This document shows, one piece after another, positions 44,403-51,643 of a stretch of 64,000 nucleotides of DNA. The DNA is taken from contig NZ_JAGGKS010000003.1 in NCBI RefSeq assembly GCF_017873955.1, positions 186,001 through 250,000 of the forward strand, in the 5' to 3' direction. Positions within the stretch are counted from its first letter, which is position 1. Each line of letters begins with the position of its first letter. The stretch is from Sedimentibacter acidaminivorans. Its GTDB lineage: Bacteria > Bacillota > Clostridia > Tissierellales > Sedimentibacteraceae. Under the pieces are notes generated by a model, which was not told the DNA's origin, made no database searches, and was given only the letters and a program-made list of their open reading frames with translations. The translations under genes were made by a program, and so were the position numbers.

Positions 44403-44693
44403 CTATAAAAGTTCAAATCCAGATACCTCAAGATTTTTAAAAATTCCTAAAAAATTGGTTAATTCAATTTTTATATAGTCTCTTTTCAATTTTAATCCAT
44501 TAATCACATATATCTTAATTGTATTTATTTCATATAAATTATAACTACTAAATATTTCCGGTTCACCTAACCGAACAATTGCCATAGGCACAGAAGCTCA
44601 ACTACTTCCAGCCATTTCTCTATTAATAGTTATTATTCCACCCTTTTTCAATATGTAATCCGTAGTCTTTTCATTTATTATTATTTTCGGCAT
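44403..44693 (-). CDS. Small selenoprotein with in-frame UGA (CC/Se motif family-like)
   Basis: Reading from ATG 44691-44693 gives a 96-residue protein interrupted only by UGA at codon 32 (44598-44600), in the context MAGSS-U-ASVPMAIVRLGEP. AGGAGG lies nine bases upstream of the ATG, and the frame after UGA runs 64 codons to TAG. A hairpin 22 bases past the UGA (44557-44575) has the placement of a bacterial SECIS. The sequence (YEINTIKIYVINGL, IELTNFLGIFKNLEVSGFEL) resembles the small CC/Se motif proteins, in which a Cys-Cys pair or Sec sits at this place. The alternative is a pseudogene with a point stop. Confidence 0.72.
44557..44575 (-). promoter_or_regulatory. Candidate SECIS hairpin
   Basis: On the minus strand UUCGGUU and AACCGGA form a 7-bp stem with one U-G pair and loop AGGUG. 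The loop begins 29 nt after the UGA and has G in its second position, both within the known pattern for bacterial selenocysteine insertion elements. Confidence 0.6.
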
Positions 44694-44723
44694 AAAAAAC
44701 ATCCTCCTCTTTTATAAATATAG

Positions 44724-44757
44724 GAAACCTTCGCAGTCATAGCTTTACGAAGGTTTC
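44724..44757 (-). terminator. Hairpin after the antitoxin-like gene
   Basis: GAAACCTTCG and CGAAGGTTTC form a perfect 10-bp stem with a 14-base loop, 19 bp past the stop of the antitoxin-like gene and 31 bp before the UGA-containing gene. The tail (CTATATTTATAA) is a poor U-run, so partial readthrough is possible. Confidence 0.55.
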
Positions 44758-44775
44758 ACTTATCGTCTGTATTAA

Positions 44776-45774
44776 TCAATTAATTTGTTCGAACATTTTT
44801 GTTGAGTAGTTTTCTATATCTGTTGGGTTAATCATATTAAAACGTTCCTTTACAACTTTAAAATACTTACCTAATTCCTTCTTATGAATTATTCTATTAG
44901 ATGAAGCAGAAACGGGAAGATCTCCTCTGGTTATTAGCCATGGCATTTCTGAATGAGTAAATCTTTCTAAAATTTTTCCACTATAGCAACAAAGATTTTT
45001 AATAATGCTGTCAATAATGGTCTTTTCATATATTGTTAGGACTGGTTCATCACACGTTACGCTACCCTCAATAGGATCAAATCTATATGAACTGTATCTG
45101 TGATAAATATTAGGAAAAACAGGGCCATGAGCCCAAGCTTCACAATCTTCTTCGAAGATGAATTCATCCATAAAAGCATAATAAAATCCCTGAATATAAT
45201 ACAAAACTTTTTGTAACGCAAGTGGAGTAATGTCCTCACATATGCATAATAAATATTCTATTACAACATCAATTTTTGCAAGTGGGATATTATTTGCACC
45301 CAACAATTTTTCCGTAACACGTTTACTTTTTTCATATGCTGAAAGTGATTTTAATTTATTTTTGTTAGTTTCTAATATAGAGTCATAAAAAGCTGGCTCA
45401 TTGTAAATTTGTTGTAAAATATCAGAATATTGTTTTGAAGGCATATCACCATCGCAATATCTGCTAAAAGTCATTTCCCCCCAACCTAATAGTAAGGATA
45501 GGGGTCTTTTACCAATTCCATATTTTTCTGGAATCGCTAATATATTTTCTAATGATATAATTGAGTTTTTCGTCCTATAGGCATCATAAAGCGCCTTAAG
45601 ATTATAATCCTCAATTTCAGCAACATATACTTCTGAACCACACTCATTACAAACAGCTTTCTTTCCTTTGTATTCAAATGCTTCCCCTTTTAATTCATTT
45701 TGAAAAATCTCCTCAGTTTCAATGTAAGCTACATCTTTTCTGCATTCCTCGCAAAATATAATATTCTCAATCAT
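44776..45774 (-). CDS. Antitoxin-like protein: zinc finger, HTH and Panacea (DUF4065) domain
   Basis: A 332-residue three-part protein. An N-terminal zinc ribbon has CxxC pairs at residues 8/11 and 42/45 (FCEEC, CNEC). A helix-turn-helix of the MqsA kind follows at about 73-120 (SLLLGWGEMTFSRYCDGDMP). The C-terminal half carries a Panacea/SocA-like (DUF4065) domain (LQKVLYYIQGFYYAF, EAWAHGPVFPNIYHRY). Panacea domains neutralise many unrelated toxins. The stop of the upstream small gene is 26 bp before ATG 45772-45774, which follows AGGAGG. It probably represses its own promoter at 46234-46262. Confidence 0.85.
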   Translation of the reverse strand: MIENIIFCEECRKDVAYIETEEIFQNELKGEAFEYKGKKAVCNECGSEVYVAEIEDYNLKALYDAYRTKNSIISLENILAIPEKYGIGKRPLSLLLGWGEMTFSRYCDGDMPSKQYSDILQQIYNEPAFYDSILETNKNKLKSLSAYEKSKRVTEKLLGANNIPLAKIDVVIEYLLCICEDITPLALQKVLYYIQGFYYAFMDEFIFEEDCEAWAHGPVFPNIYHRYSSYRFDPIEGSVTCDEPVLTIYEKTIIDSIIKNLCCYSGKILERFTHSEMPWLITRGDLPVSASSNRIIHKKELGKYFKVVKERFNMINPTDIENYSTKMFEQIN

Positions 45775-45800
45775 TTCAATTCCTCCTTTTAACCTCATTG

Positions 45801-46211
45801 CTATCTAAATAGATATTTCAATGGCTTGTTCCTTTTATGAAATGATATTGCAATAACTCTTTTTCCTAAATCATACTCAATAATATTAAACTTTGTATAT
45901 ATATCTGTCAATTCTTCCACACCATCAAAATTAAATAATATTATCTGTGGGCAAAATACATACAGTGTTTCATGTTCAAAACCTAATTTCTTATTCTGTA
46001 ACGAGTGACAAAAATCTTTTGCCACAATTTTAAGTATAATATCTTTCTGTTTACCCGACGTTAAATTATATTCTTTAATAAGATCATTATTTTCTTTACG
46101 ATTTTCATTTTTAGATATCATATAATGATTGCGTTTGACACAATCTTGAATTATATCTAAAATAGATTCAACTTGTTCTAAAGTATAATTTTGATTGTAA
46201 TGTGGATTCAT
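45801..46211 (-). CDS. Hypothetical protein, candidate toxin of a Panacea-type pair
   Basis: A 136-residue basic protein that I do not recognise. It starts MNPHYNQNYTLEQVESILD and ends KFNIIEYDLGKRVIAISFHKRNK, with a helical first half and what looks like a beta-rich end. It is the first gene of a two-gene unit with a zinc-finger/HTH/Panacea protein, an order that suits a toxin followed by its antitoxin. Its toxicity is an inference from context. GGAGTGATG precedes the ATG and a promoter stands close upstream. Confidence 0.6.
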   Translation of the reverse strand: MNPHYNQNYTLEQVESILDIIQDCVKRNHYMISKNENRKENNDLIKEYNLTSGKQKDIILKIVAKDFCHSLQNKKLGFEHETLYVFCPQIILFNFDGVEELTDIYTKFNIIEYDLGKRVIAISFHKRNKPLKYLFR

Positions 46212-46233
46212 TGCATCACTCCTTTATAATACA

Positions 46234-46262
46234 ATGATACAATATTATATGCTTTTTGTCAA
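46234..46262 (-). promoter_or_regulatory. Promoter of the toxin-antitoxin-like pair
   Basis: Minus-strand TTGACA (46257-46262) and TATCAT (46234-46239) with a 17-bp spacer; a second TATAAT overlaps the spacer. Tandem ATACAATG/ATACAATA sequence over the -10 region could be an operator. Confidence 0.6.
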
Positions 46263-46361
46263 ATATTATGCATCAATTGATTCTTTTTATAAGAAATATT
46301 TTTTACCTACAATAATTTTTCTAGAAAAATTTATTATTTACTACTTTTCTACTTTTTTTAG

Positions 46362-46487
46362 GGCATCAGCCTTAACTCATTTGGAGGACAATCTTTAAGC
46401 CATAAACAAAACCTTAATAAAGCATTCATTTTAATGTTAGTATTGACTGTAATTGCTTTAATAATGTCATTCTTTTTGGGCTGCTAA
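46362..46487 (+). pseudogene. Remnant of a membrane protein C-terminus
   Basis: The plus-strand frame at 46362-46487 reads GISLNSFGGQSLSH..., then a hydrophobic helix AFILMLVLTVIALIMSFFLG, and stops at TAA, without any start codon or upstream coding frame. It resembles the last helix of an MFS-type transporter. It could be chance. Confidence 0.35.
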
Positions 46488-46766
46488 TTCTAGAGATTTT
46501 TCAGATAATATACTTTGTACATTTGAAATATTGAGAAGAAAAGTTCTACGCCTTGAATTACAACGTTAAATCAACCAACTTTGGAAAAAACCATTATTAG
46601 AATAACATACACATTAAGTTTCTACATAATTTATACTATTGGTAATTAGAAAAGCTATTATCGACTATGAACTTTCTTTATTGAGACTGAAGTTATTTTG
46701 TTTAATTTAAGTTTTTGAGGAATACTAAACTATAATATCATTTTTTAATAAGAGGAGTTAATTTAT
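46488..46766. other. Non-coding gap before the YdcZ-like gene
   Basis: I see no gene, RNA or clear repeat in this AT-rich stretch. A TATAAT-like box stands at about 46730-46736, which could serve the downstream YdcZ-like gene; no good -35 box is visible. Confidence 0.4.
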
Positions 46767-47195
46767 ATGGTTGGTATTTTATTTTCGTTGTTGGCTGGAT
46801 TGTTAATGAGTGTTCAAGGTGTTTTTAATACACGTGTCATGGATTCATCGAATATGTGGGCTACAAATAGCTGGGTACATATAACTGCCTTTGTTACAAG
46901 TATAAGTATTTGGTTTTTCACAGGTCGTGAGGATTTACTTTCGGTTTTTAGTGTCAGTAATAAATTATATTTGTTAGGTGGTGTCATCGGTGCATTTATT
47001 ACGTTCACAGTTATTAAGAGCATATCAGATTTAAAACCTACATATGCGACAATGTTGATTTTATTGGCGCAACTTGTGATTTCTTGCATGATTGAAGGTT
47101 TTGGAATGTTCGGAACTGAGAAGATGTGTTTTGAATGGCGCAAACTAATTGGTGTAGCTCTGATGATTGCAGGAATTGTTGTTTTTAAAAAGTAG
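46767..47195 (+). CDS. YdcZ/DUF606-like small DMT transporter
   Basis: A 142-residue membrane protein with four to five hydrophobic segments: MVGILFSLLAGLLMSVQGVFN at the start, YLLGGVIGAFITFTVIKSI and YATMLILLAQLVISCMIEG in the middle, and RKLIGVALMIAGIVVFKK at the end. The length and the VQGVFN and GGxxGAF elements fit the DMT-superfamily YdcZ/DUF606 group, often inserted as pairs; only one copy is present here. GAGGAG stands before the ATG. Confidence 0.78.
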   Translation: MVGILFSLLAGLLMSVQGVFNTRVMDSSNMWATNSWVHITAFVTSISIWFFTGREDLLSVFSVSNKLYLLGGVIGAFITFTVIKSISDLKPTYATMLILLAQLVISCMIEGFGMFGTEKMCFEWRKLIGVALMIAGIVVFKK

Positions 47196-47274
47196 TATAA
47201 CATTCCTTCAATTCGTTTTTAGTTAGTATAATCAAATATCTAAAAATTCTATTTGAAATACATCCATAATCAAA

Positions 47275-47298
47275 AAACTCCTCAAATTTGAGGAGTTT
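47275..47298 (-). terminator. Terminator of ssrA
   Basis: A perfect 24-bp palindrome (AAACTCCTCAAA and TTTGAGGAGTTT) with six A before it on the plus strand, which read as a U-run on the minus strand, 20 bp past the CCA end of tmRNA. Confidence 0.88.
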
Positions 47299-47318
47299 AG
47301 GTTATTTTTTAATTTTCA

Positions 47319-47673
47319 TGGTGGAGGCGGTGGGAGTCGAACCCACGTCCGAAAATATTTCCACAAGACTTTCTCCGAGTGTAGACGATAATTTAAGTTT
47401 CGCCGCTCCAACCGCCTATCGTCAAGCTGAAGGTTTGGCTATCTTCGATTGTTCAACATCAGGTCGAAGAACCCCTGATGCAGTTCCCTGCTTTAAATGA
47501 TGCTCCCGTTTAACCTGCAGGTCGGTTAAGGGGAACAAGCTAGCAGCTTACGCTGCGAATGCTAAATTATTATTTTCTTTTGCGTTTATAATTTTTGCCA
47601 CTTTTAACGTTGTTCGGCGACAACGACTCGCTTATCTTCCTTCTATACCCCCGTCGAAACCATTTACGCCCCC
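47319..47673 (-). ncRNA. ssrA: Transfer-messenger RNA (tmRNA)
   Basis: tmRNA rescues stalled ribosomes, acting as tRNA-Ala and then as mRNA for a degradation tag. The 5' end GGGGGCGTAAATGGTTTCGAC pairs in a 7-bp acceptor stem with the 3' end CGCCTCC followed by ACCA. The T-arm GGTTCGACTCCCACC precedes the encoded CCA. The tag frame at 47548-47583 reads AKENNNLAFAA and then TAA. The GGGTTCGA and pseudoknot regions are as expected. It is 355 nt long and lies 24 bp downstream of its partner smpB, with its own terminator. Confidence 0.96.
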
Positions 47674-47697
47674 GTAATAGGTTTTTGACGACTATAG

Positions 47698-48147
47698 TTA
47701 ATCGTCACGTCTAAGAATTCTTCTTTCTGCATCTTTTTTAGCTAGAACTTGACGTTTATCGTAATTTTTCTTACCTTTTGCAACTGAAATTTCCATTTTT
47801 AACAGACCATTTTTTAGATACAAACTTAAAGGTATAATTGAATAACCTTTTAAAGTTATTAGCCCAACTAATTTTCTTATTTCCCTTTTATTCAAGAGAA
47901 GTTTTCTAACTCTTAAAGGATCAACATTATATATGTTGCCCTTTTCATATGGGCTGATATGCATATTGTAAACATAAGCTTCACCATCTTTTATATTTAC
48001 ATAACTATCTTTTAAGTTAACTTTTCCTTGTCTTACTGATTTTACTTCTGTTCCTACAAGTACTATCCCAGCCTCATATTTTTCTTCTATAAAATATTCA
48101 TGATATGCTTTTTTGTTACTTGCAACATTTTTTGTGTTTTGAACCAT
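47698..48147 (-). CDS. smpB: SsrA-binding protein SmpB
   Basis: SmpB binds tmRNA and places it in the stalled ribosome. The 149 residues begin [20 protein letters not shown] and include [33 protein letters not shown] and the C-terminal basic tail [13 protein letters not shown], all standard. ATG 48145-48147 lies four bases after AGGTGAT; the longer frame to 48156 begins with GTG. It is directly upstream of ssrA and has a consensus promoter. Confidence 0.96.
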   Translation of the reverse strand: MVQNTKNVASNKKAYHEYFIEEKYEAGIVLVGTEVKSVRQGKVNLKDSYVNIKDGEAYVYNMHISPYEKGNIYNVDPLRVRKLLLNKREIRKLVGLITLKGYSIIPLSLYLKNGLLKMEISVAKGKKNYDKRQVLAKKDAERRILRRDD

Positions 48148-48176
48148 AATTATCACCTACCATTAAGTGTAAACAG

Positions 48177-48205
48177 ATTATAACACTATTTTTTTAGGTT
48201 GTCAA
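48177..48205 (-). promoter_or_regulatory. Perfect-consensus promoter for smpB
   Basis: Minus-strand TTGACA (48200-48205) and TATAAT (48177-48182) with a 17-bp spacer, about 30 bp upstream of smpB. It separates smpB from rnr, and ssrA could be read from it as well. Confidence 0.9.
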
Positions 48206-48303
48206 ATGACAGATTAATTACATTTTTTAAACTTATCACATTTTTTGATAATTATGTAAACTATTCAAATTTTATTCAAAGCATATCATGATACTATATA
48301 TTA

Positions 48304-50418
48304 TTATATAAAAACAAAATCTATTTCTGCTTTTGCAATGCTTACAGTTTTTAATTTTACATTAACTACATCACCAATTTTATATACTTTTCTACTGTTT
48401 TGACCTATAAGTTCTTTTTTCTCATTATCGTAGATATAGTAATCATCAATAATGTTTGATATGTGGACTAAACCTTCTACTGTATTGTCTAATTCTACAA
48501 AAACACCAAAACTAGTTACACCTGAAATAACGCCCTCGTATTCTTCACCAATTTTATCTGACATAAATTCAGCAATTTTAATTTTGTTTGTATTTCGTTC
48601 TATTTCATCTGCAATTCTTTCCAATTTAGAAGACTGCTCGGCAACAAGCGCTGTACGTTCAAATAATTTATCCATTTCCTTCTCTGTTATTCGACCATTA
48701 AGTTGACCTTTAATTATTCGATGTATCTGCAAATCTGGGTATCTTCTAATAGGAGATGTGAAATGACAATAGTATGTTGCAGCTAATCCAAAATGATTTG
48801 AGCATTCAGCAGAATAAACTGCTTTTCTTAAAGACCTAAGCATTAAAGTATTAACTAAGGTTTCTTCTTTTTTGCCCTTTACCTTTTCTAACAATTGTTG
48901 CAATTCTCTAGGATGAACGTCTTGACTTCCTTTTATAGTATAACCTAAATTGTGAACGAACTTGCTAAATTCATACATTTTTTCGTCTTCTGGATCTTCG
49001 TGTATTCTATATACAAAAGGCATATTAAGCCAGTAATAATTTTCAGCTACTGTTTCATTACAAGCTAACATAAATTCTTCTATTATTCTATTTGAAATTC
49101 TTCTTTCATATTTAGTTACATCTATTGCTTTTCCTGATTCATCTGTAATAATTTTGGTTTCATCAAAATCAAAATCTATACAACCTCTCGCTTCTCTTTT
49201 TTTACGTAAAATAAGACTTAATTCTTCCATTTCTTTAAGCATTGGAAGTATTTTTTCATACTTATTTATTAACTCTTCATCGTTGTTTTCTAGAATATTT
49301 GAAACATCTTTATATGTCATTCGATAACTACTCTTTATTATGCTTTCAAAAATTTCAAAATCAACTACCTTACCATCTAAATCAATTATCATCTCTACTG
49401 ATAATGTCAATTTATCTTCATTAGGATTTAAGCTACATACTCCATTTGATAATTCTTTTGGTAACATAGGAATAACTCTATCGCTTAGATAAATGCTCGT
49501 TGCACGCTTTAGAGCTTCTTTATCAACTTTTCTATCTTCTTTGACATAATGGGTAACATCTGCTATATGAACACCTAACTTATATTTATCATCACTAATT
49601 TTTTCTACATATACAGCATCATCTAAATCTTTTGCATCAATTCCATCTATAGTAATTATTGTTAGATTTCTCAAATCTCTACGCCTTTTGATTTCTTCTT
49701 CTCGTATTTCTTCCGATGATACCTTTATAGCCTCTTTGATTACATCTTCTGTAAAAAATTGTCTAACTTTTTTCTCTTTCAAAATAGCTTCTATATGCGT
49801 TTTGGTATCTTCTATGTTTCCAATCACCTCTACTATTTTGCCTTCTGGATTTTTTCTCATTTCTGGCCATTCTGTAATTTTAACAGAAACTTTAGTATCA
49901 TTCTTAGCATTATTAGAATCTTCTCTTGGAATAAAAATATCATAGGAAATTCTTTTATCGTCTGGTACAACAAAACCAAAGTTCCTGCTTTTTTGATATG
50001 TTCCAATAATGAATGTATTAGCCCTTTCAATTATTCTAATGACTTTTCCCTCAGGACTTTTCATATCTTCTGATAATTTTGTATTTTTTACAATTACTCT
50101 ATCTCCATGCATAGCACCGTTCATTTCTCCCGGTGGTATAAACATATCTTTTATTTCCTTATTATCTGGTCTAAAAAATGCATATCCCTTTTGATGACCT
50201 TCTAGTGTACCTATTATTAGATTCATCTTTTCTGGAAGTCCATACCTTTCAGACCTTGTAAATATTATTTTACCCTCTCCTTCAAGTTCATTTAATGTTT
50301 TAATTAATTCCTTCCTTAAATTTCCTTCTGGATTTAAAACATTCATTAATTCTTTAAACGTTAAGGGCTTATATGCTTCTTCTCTCATAAATTCAATTAT
50401 CTTATCTTTAATGTTCAT
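48304..50418 (-). CDS. rnr: Ribonuclease R
   Basis: RNase R is a processive 3'-5' exonuclease that degrades structured RNA, including in tmRNA-linked decay. The 704 residues include an N-terminal winged helix, cold-shock domains, the RNB catalytic centre (IDGIDAKDLDDAVYVE with its acidic residues, then GVHIADVTHYV and YLSDRVIPMLP), and a C-terminal S1 domain (EYEGVISGVTSFGVFVELD). It lies upstream of smpB-ssrA, a classic grouping. AAGGT precedes the ATG. Confidence 0.96.
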   Translation of the reverse strand: MNIKDKIIEFMREEAYKPLTFKELMNVLNPEGNLRKELIKTLNELEGEGKIIFTRSERYGLPEKMNLIIGTLEGHQKGYAFFRPDNKEIKDMFIPPGEMNGAMHGDRVIVKNTKLSEDMKSPEGKVIRIIERANTFIIGTYQKSRNFGFVVPDDKRISYDIFIPREDSNNAKNDTKVSVKITEWPEMRKNPEGKIVEVIGNIEDTKTHIEAILKEKKVRQFFTEDVIKEAIKVSSEEIREEEIKRRRDLRNLTIITIDGIDAKDLDDAVYVEKISDDKYKLGVHIADVTHYVKEDRKVDKEALKRATSIYLSDRVIPMLPKELSNGVCSLNPNEDKLTLSVEMIIDLDGKVVDFEIFESIIKSSYRMTYKDVSNILENNDEELINKYEKILPMLKEMEELSLILRKKREARGCIDFDFDETKIITDESGKAIDVTKYERRISNRIIEEFMLACNETVAENYYWLNMPFVYRIHEDPEDEKMYEFSKFVHNLGYTIKGSQDVHPRELQQLLEKVKGKKEETLVNTLMLRSLRKAVYSAECSNHFGLAATYYCHFTSPIRRYPDLQIHRIIKGQLNGRITEKEMDKLFERTALVAEQSSKLERIADEIERNTNKIKIAEFMSDKIGEEYEGVISGVTSFGVFVELDNTVEGLVHISNIIDDYYIYDNEKKELIGQNSRKVYKIGDVVNVKLKTVSIAKAEIDFVFI

Positions 50419-50458
50419 TATTTACCTTCTTTCATAGATTCTTACCAATTCATATATA

Positions 50459-51625
50459 TTATACTATTTTGCTTCGCCCACTCTTTCCATTTGTAGACAT
50501 TTTGTTCAGTAAATCTATGTCATATGAATATATATTTATACTATTTTGTTTTTGCTGAAGTTCTGCTAAATCAAGTATTTTAGTTATAAGATTAGTAAAT
50601 GTAACTCCACAGCTTTCCCATAAATAAAAAGCAATAGAACCAGGTATTGTATTAATTTCATTTACATATATATCATTTCCATCATAGAGAAAATCTATTC
50701 TTGCATTTCCGCAACAATCTATTGCAGTAAATGATGTTTTAGCATAATCTTGAATTAGTTTTGTAGTTTCATCACTAACATCTGCTGGAATTTTTCTCTT
50801 TGCTGTACTATCTTTAACCTTATTGACATATTTGTCCTCATACGTTAAAAACTCTTTCCATCCAATAGGCTCTTCGCAAGATGATACAAATAATTTATTT
50901 TCATATCCCATTACAGCACAATTTATTTCTCTAACATTTTGAACACATTTCTCAACTATTATTTTTCGATCATATGACATGGCAATCTTTATACAATTTA
51001 ATAATTCTTCTTCGTCTTCAGCCTTACTAATTCCAACACTTGATCCTAAATTTGCTGGTTTAACAATTAATGGATAACCAATTCTATTAATGTCTTCCAT
51101 AATTTCTACCTTATTACTATCCCAATCACTTCTTAAAAACCAAGTATAGTCAACTACTGGCAAATTATAGCTTTCAAATACCTTTTTCATTATTACTTTA
51201 TCCATTCCAAGAGAAGAACTTAGTACTGAACCAAAAGCACATGGTACACCATTCATTTGAAACATGCCATGCAAAGCTCCATCTTCTACATTTGTTCCAT
51301 GTACAGCAGGGAATATAATGTCTATTTCACACGAATCATATTTTTTACCAAAAAATCCTTGCTTTAAATCGGGATGTGGATATAGTATCAACTTCCCTTC
51401 TTTAAATCCTGGCAAAACTTCATATGCATCATCAAATTTTTTCATTTTATAGTTTTTTATATTATGTAAGCTATTTCCAAAATACCACTTTCCATCTTTT
51501 TGTATATATATTATTTTAGGATCATATAGATTTTTATCAATATTATCCAAAACTTGAAGTCCTGTTATAATTGAAACTTCATGTTCAACTGTTTTGCCAC
51601 CTATTATTATACCTACAATCTTCAT
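50459..51625 (-). CDS. ddl: D-alanine--D-alanine ligase
   Basis: Ddl makes the D-Ala-D-Ala dipeptide for peptidoglycan. The 388 residues have GGKTVEHEVSIITG at the N-terminus, IVKPANLGSSVGISKA in the ATP-grasp core, and the metal and substrate residues around CCGNARIDFLYDGNDIYVNEINTIPGS (positions about 300-330). I cannot tell with confidence between D-Ala and D-Lac specificity, but no resistance cluster is visible. It follows murF by 18 bp, the operon order hydrolase-murF-ddl, with GGAGGT upstream. Confidence 0.94.
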   Translation of the reverse strand: MKIVGIIIGGKTVEHEVSIITGLQVLDNIDKNLYDPKIIYIQKDGKWYFGNSLHNIKNYKMKKFDDAYEVLPGFKEGKLILYPHPDLKQGFFGKKYDSCEIDIIFPAVHGTNVEDGALHGMFQMNGVPCAFGSVLSSSLGMDKVIMKKVFESYNLPVVDYTWFLRSDWDSNKVEIMEDINRIGYPLIVKPANLGSSVGISKAEDEEELLNCIKIAMSYDRKIIVEKCVQNVREINCAVMGYENKLFVSSCEEPIGWKEFLTYEDKYVNKVKDSTAKRKIPADVSDETTKLIQDYAKTSFTAIDCCGNARIDFLYDGNDIYVNEINTIPGSIAFYLWESCGVTFTNLITKILDLAELQQKQNSINIYSYDIDLLNKMSTNGKSGRSKIV

Positions 51626-51643
51626 TATATACCTCCACTAATA

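Noticed and set aside
44403-44591. A stand-alone 62-residue gene starting at GTG 44591
   Set aside because: It lacks a ribosome-binding site, and its frame continues upstream through UGA to a well-placed ATG with AGGAGG, so it is the C-terminal part of the UGA-containing gene.
47319-47350. A tRNA gene, suggested by the T-arm and CCA end
   Set aside because: The acceptor pairs with the 5' end 355 nt away, and a tag frame is present, so it is the tRNA-like end of tmRNA.
47288-47500. Open frame on the plus strand inside tmRNA
   Set aside because: It overlaps ssrA on the opposite strand and merely mirrors the structured RNA sequence.
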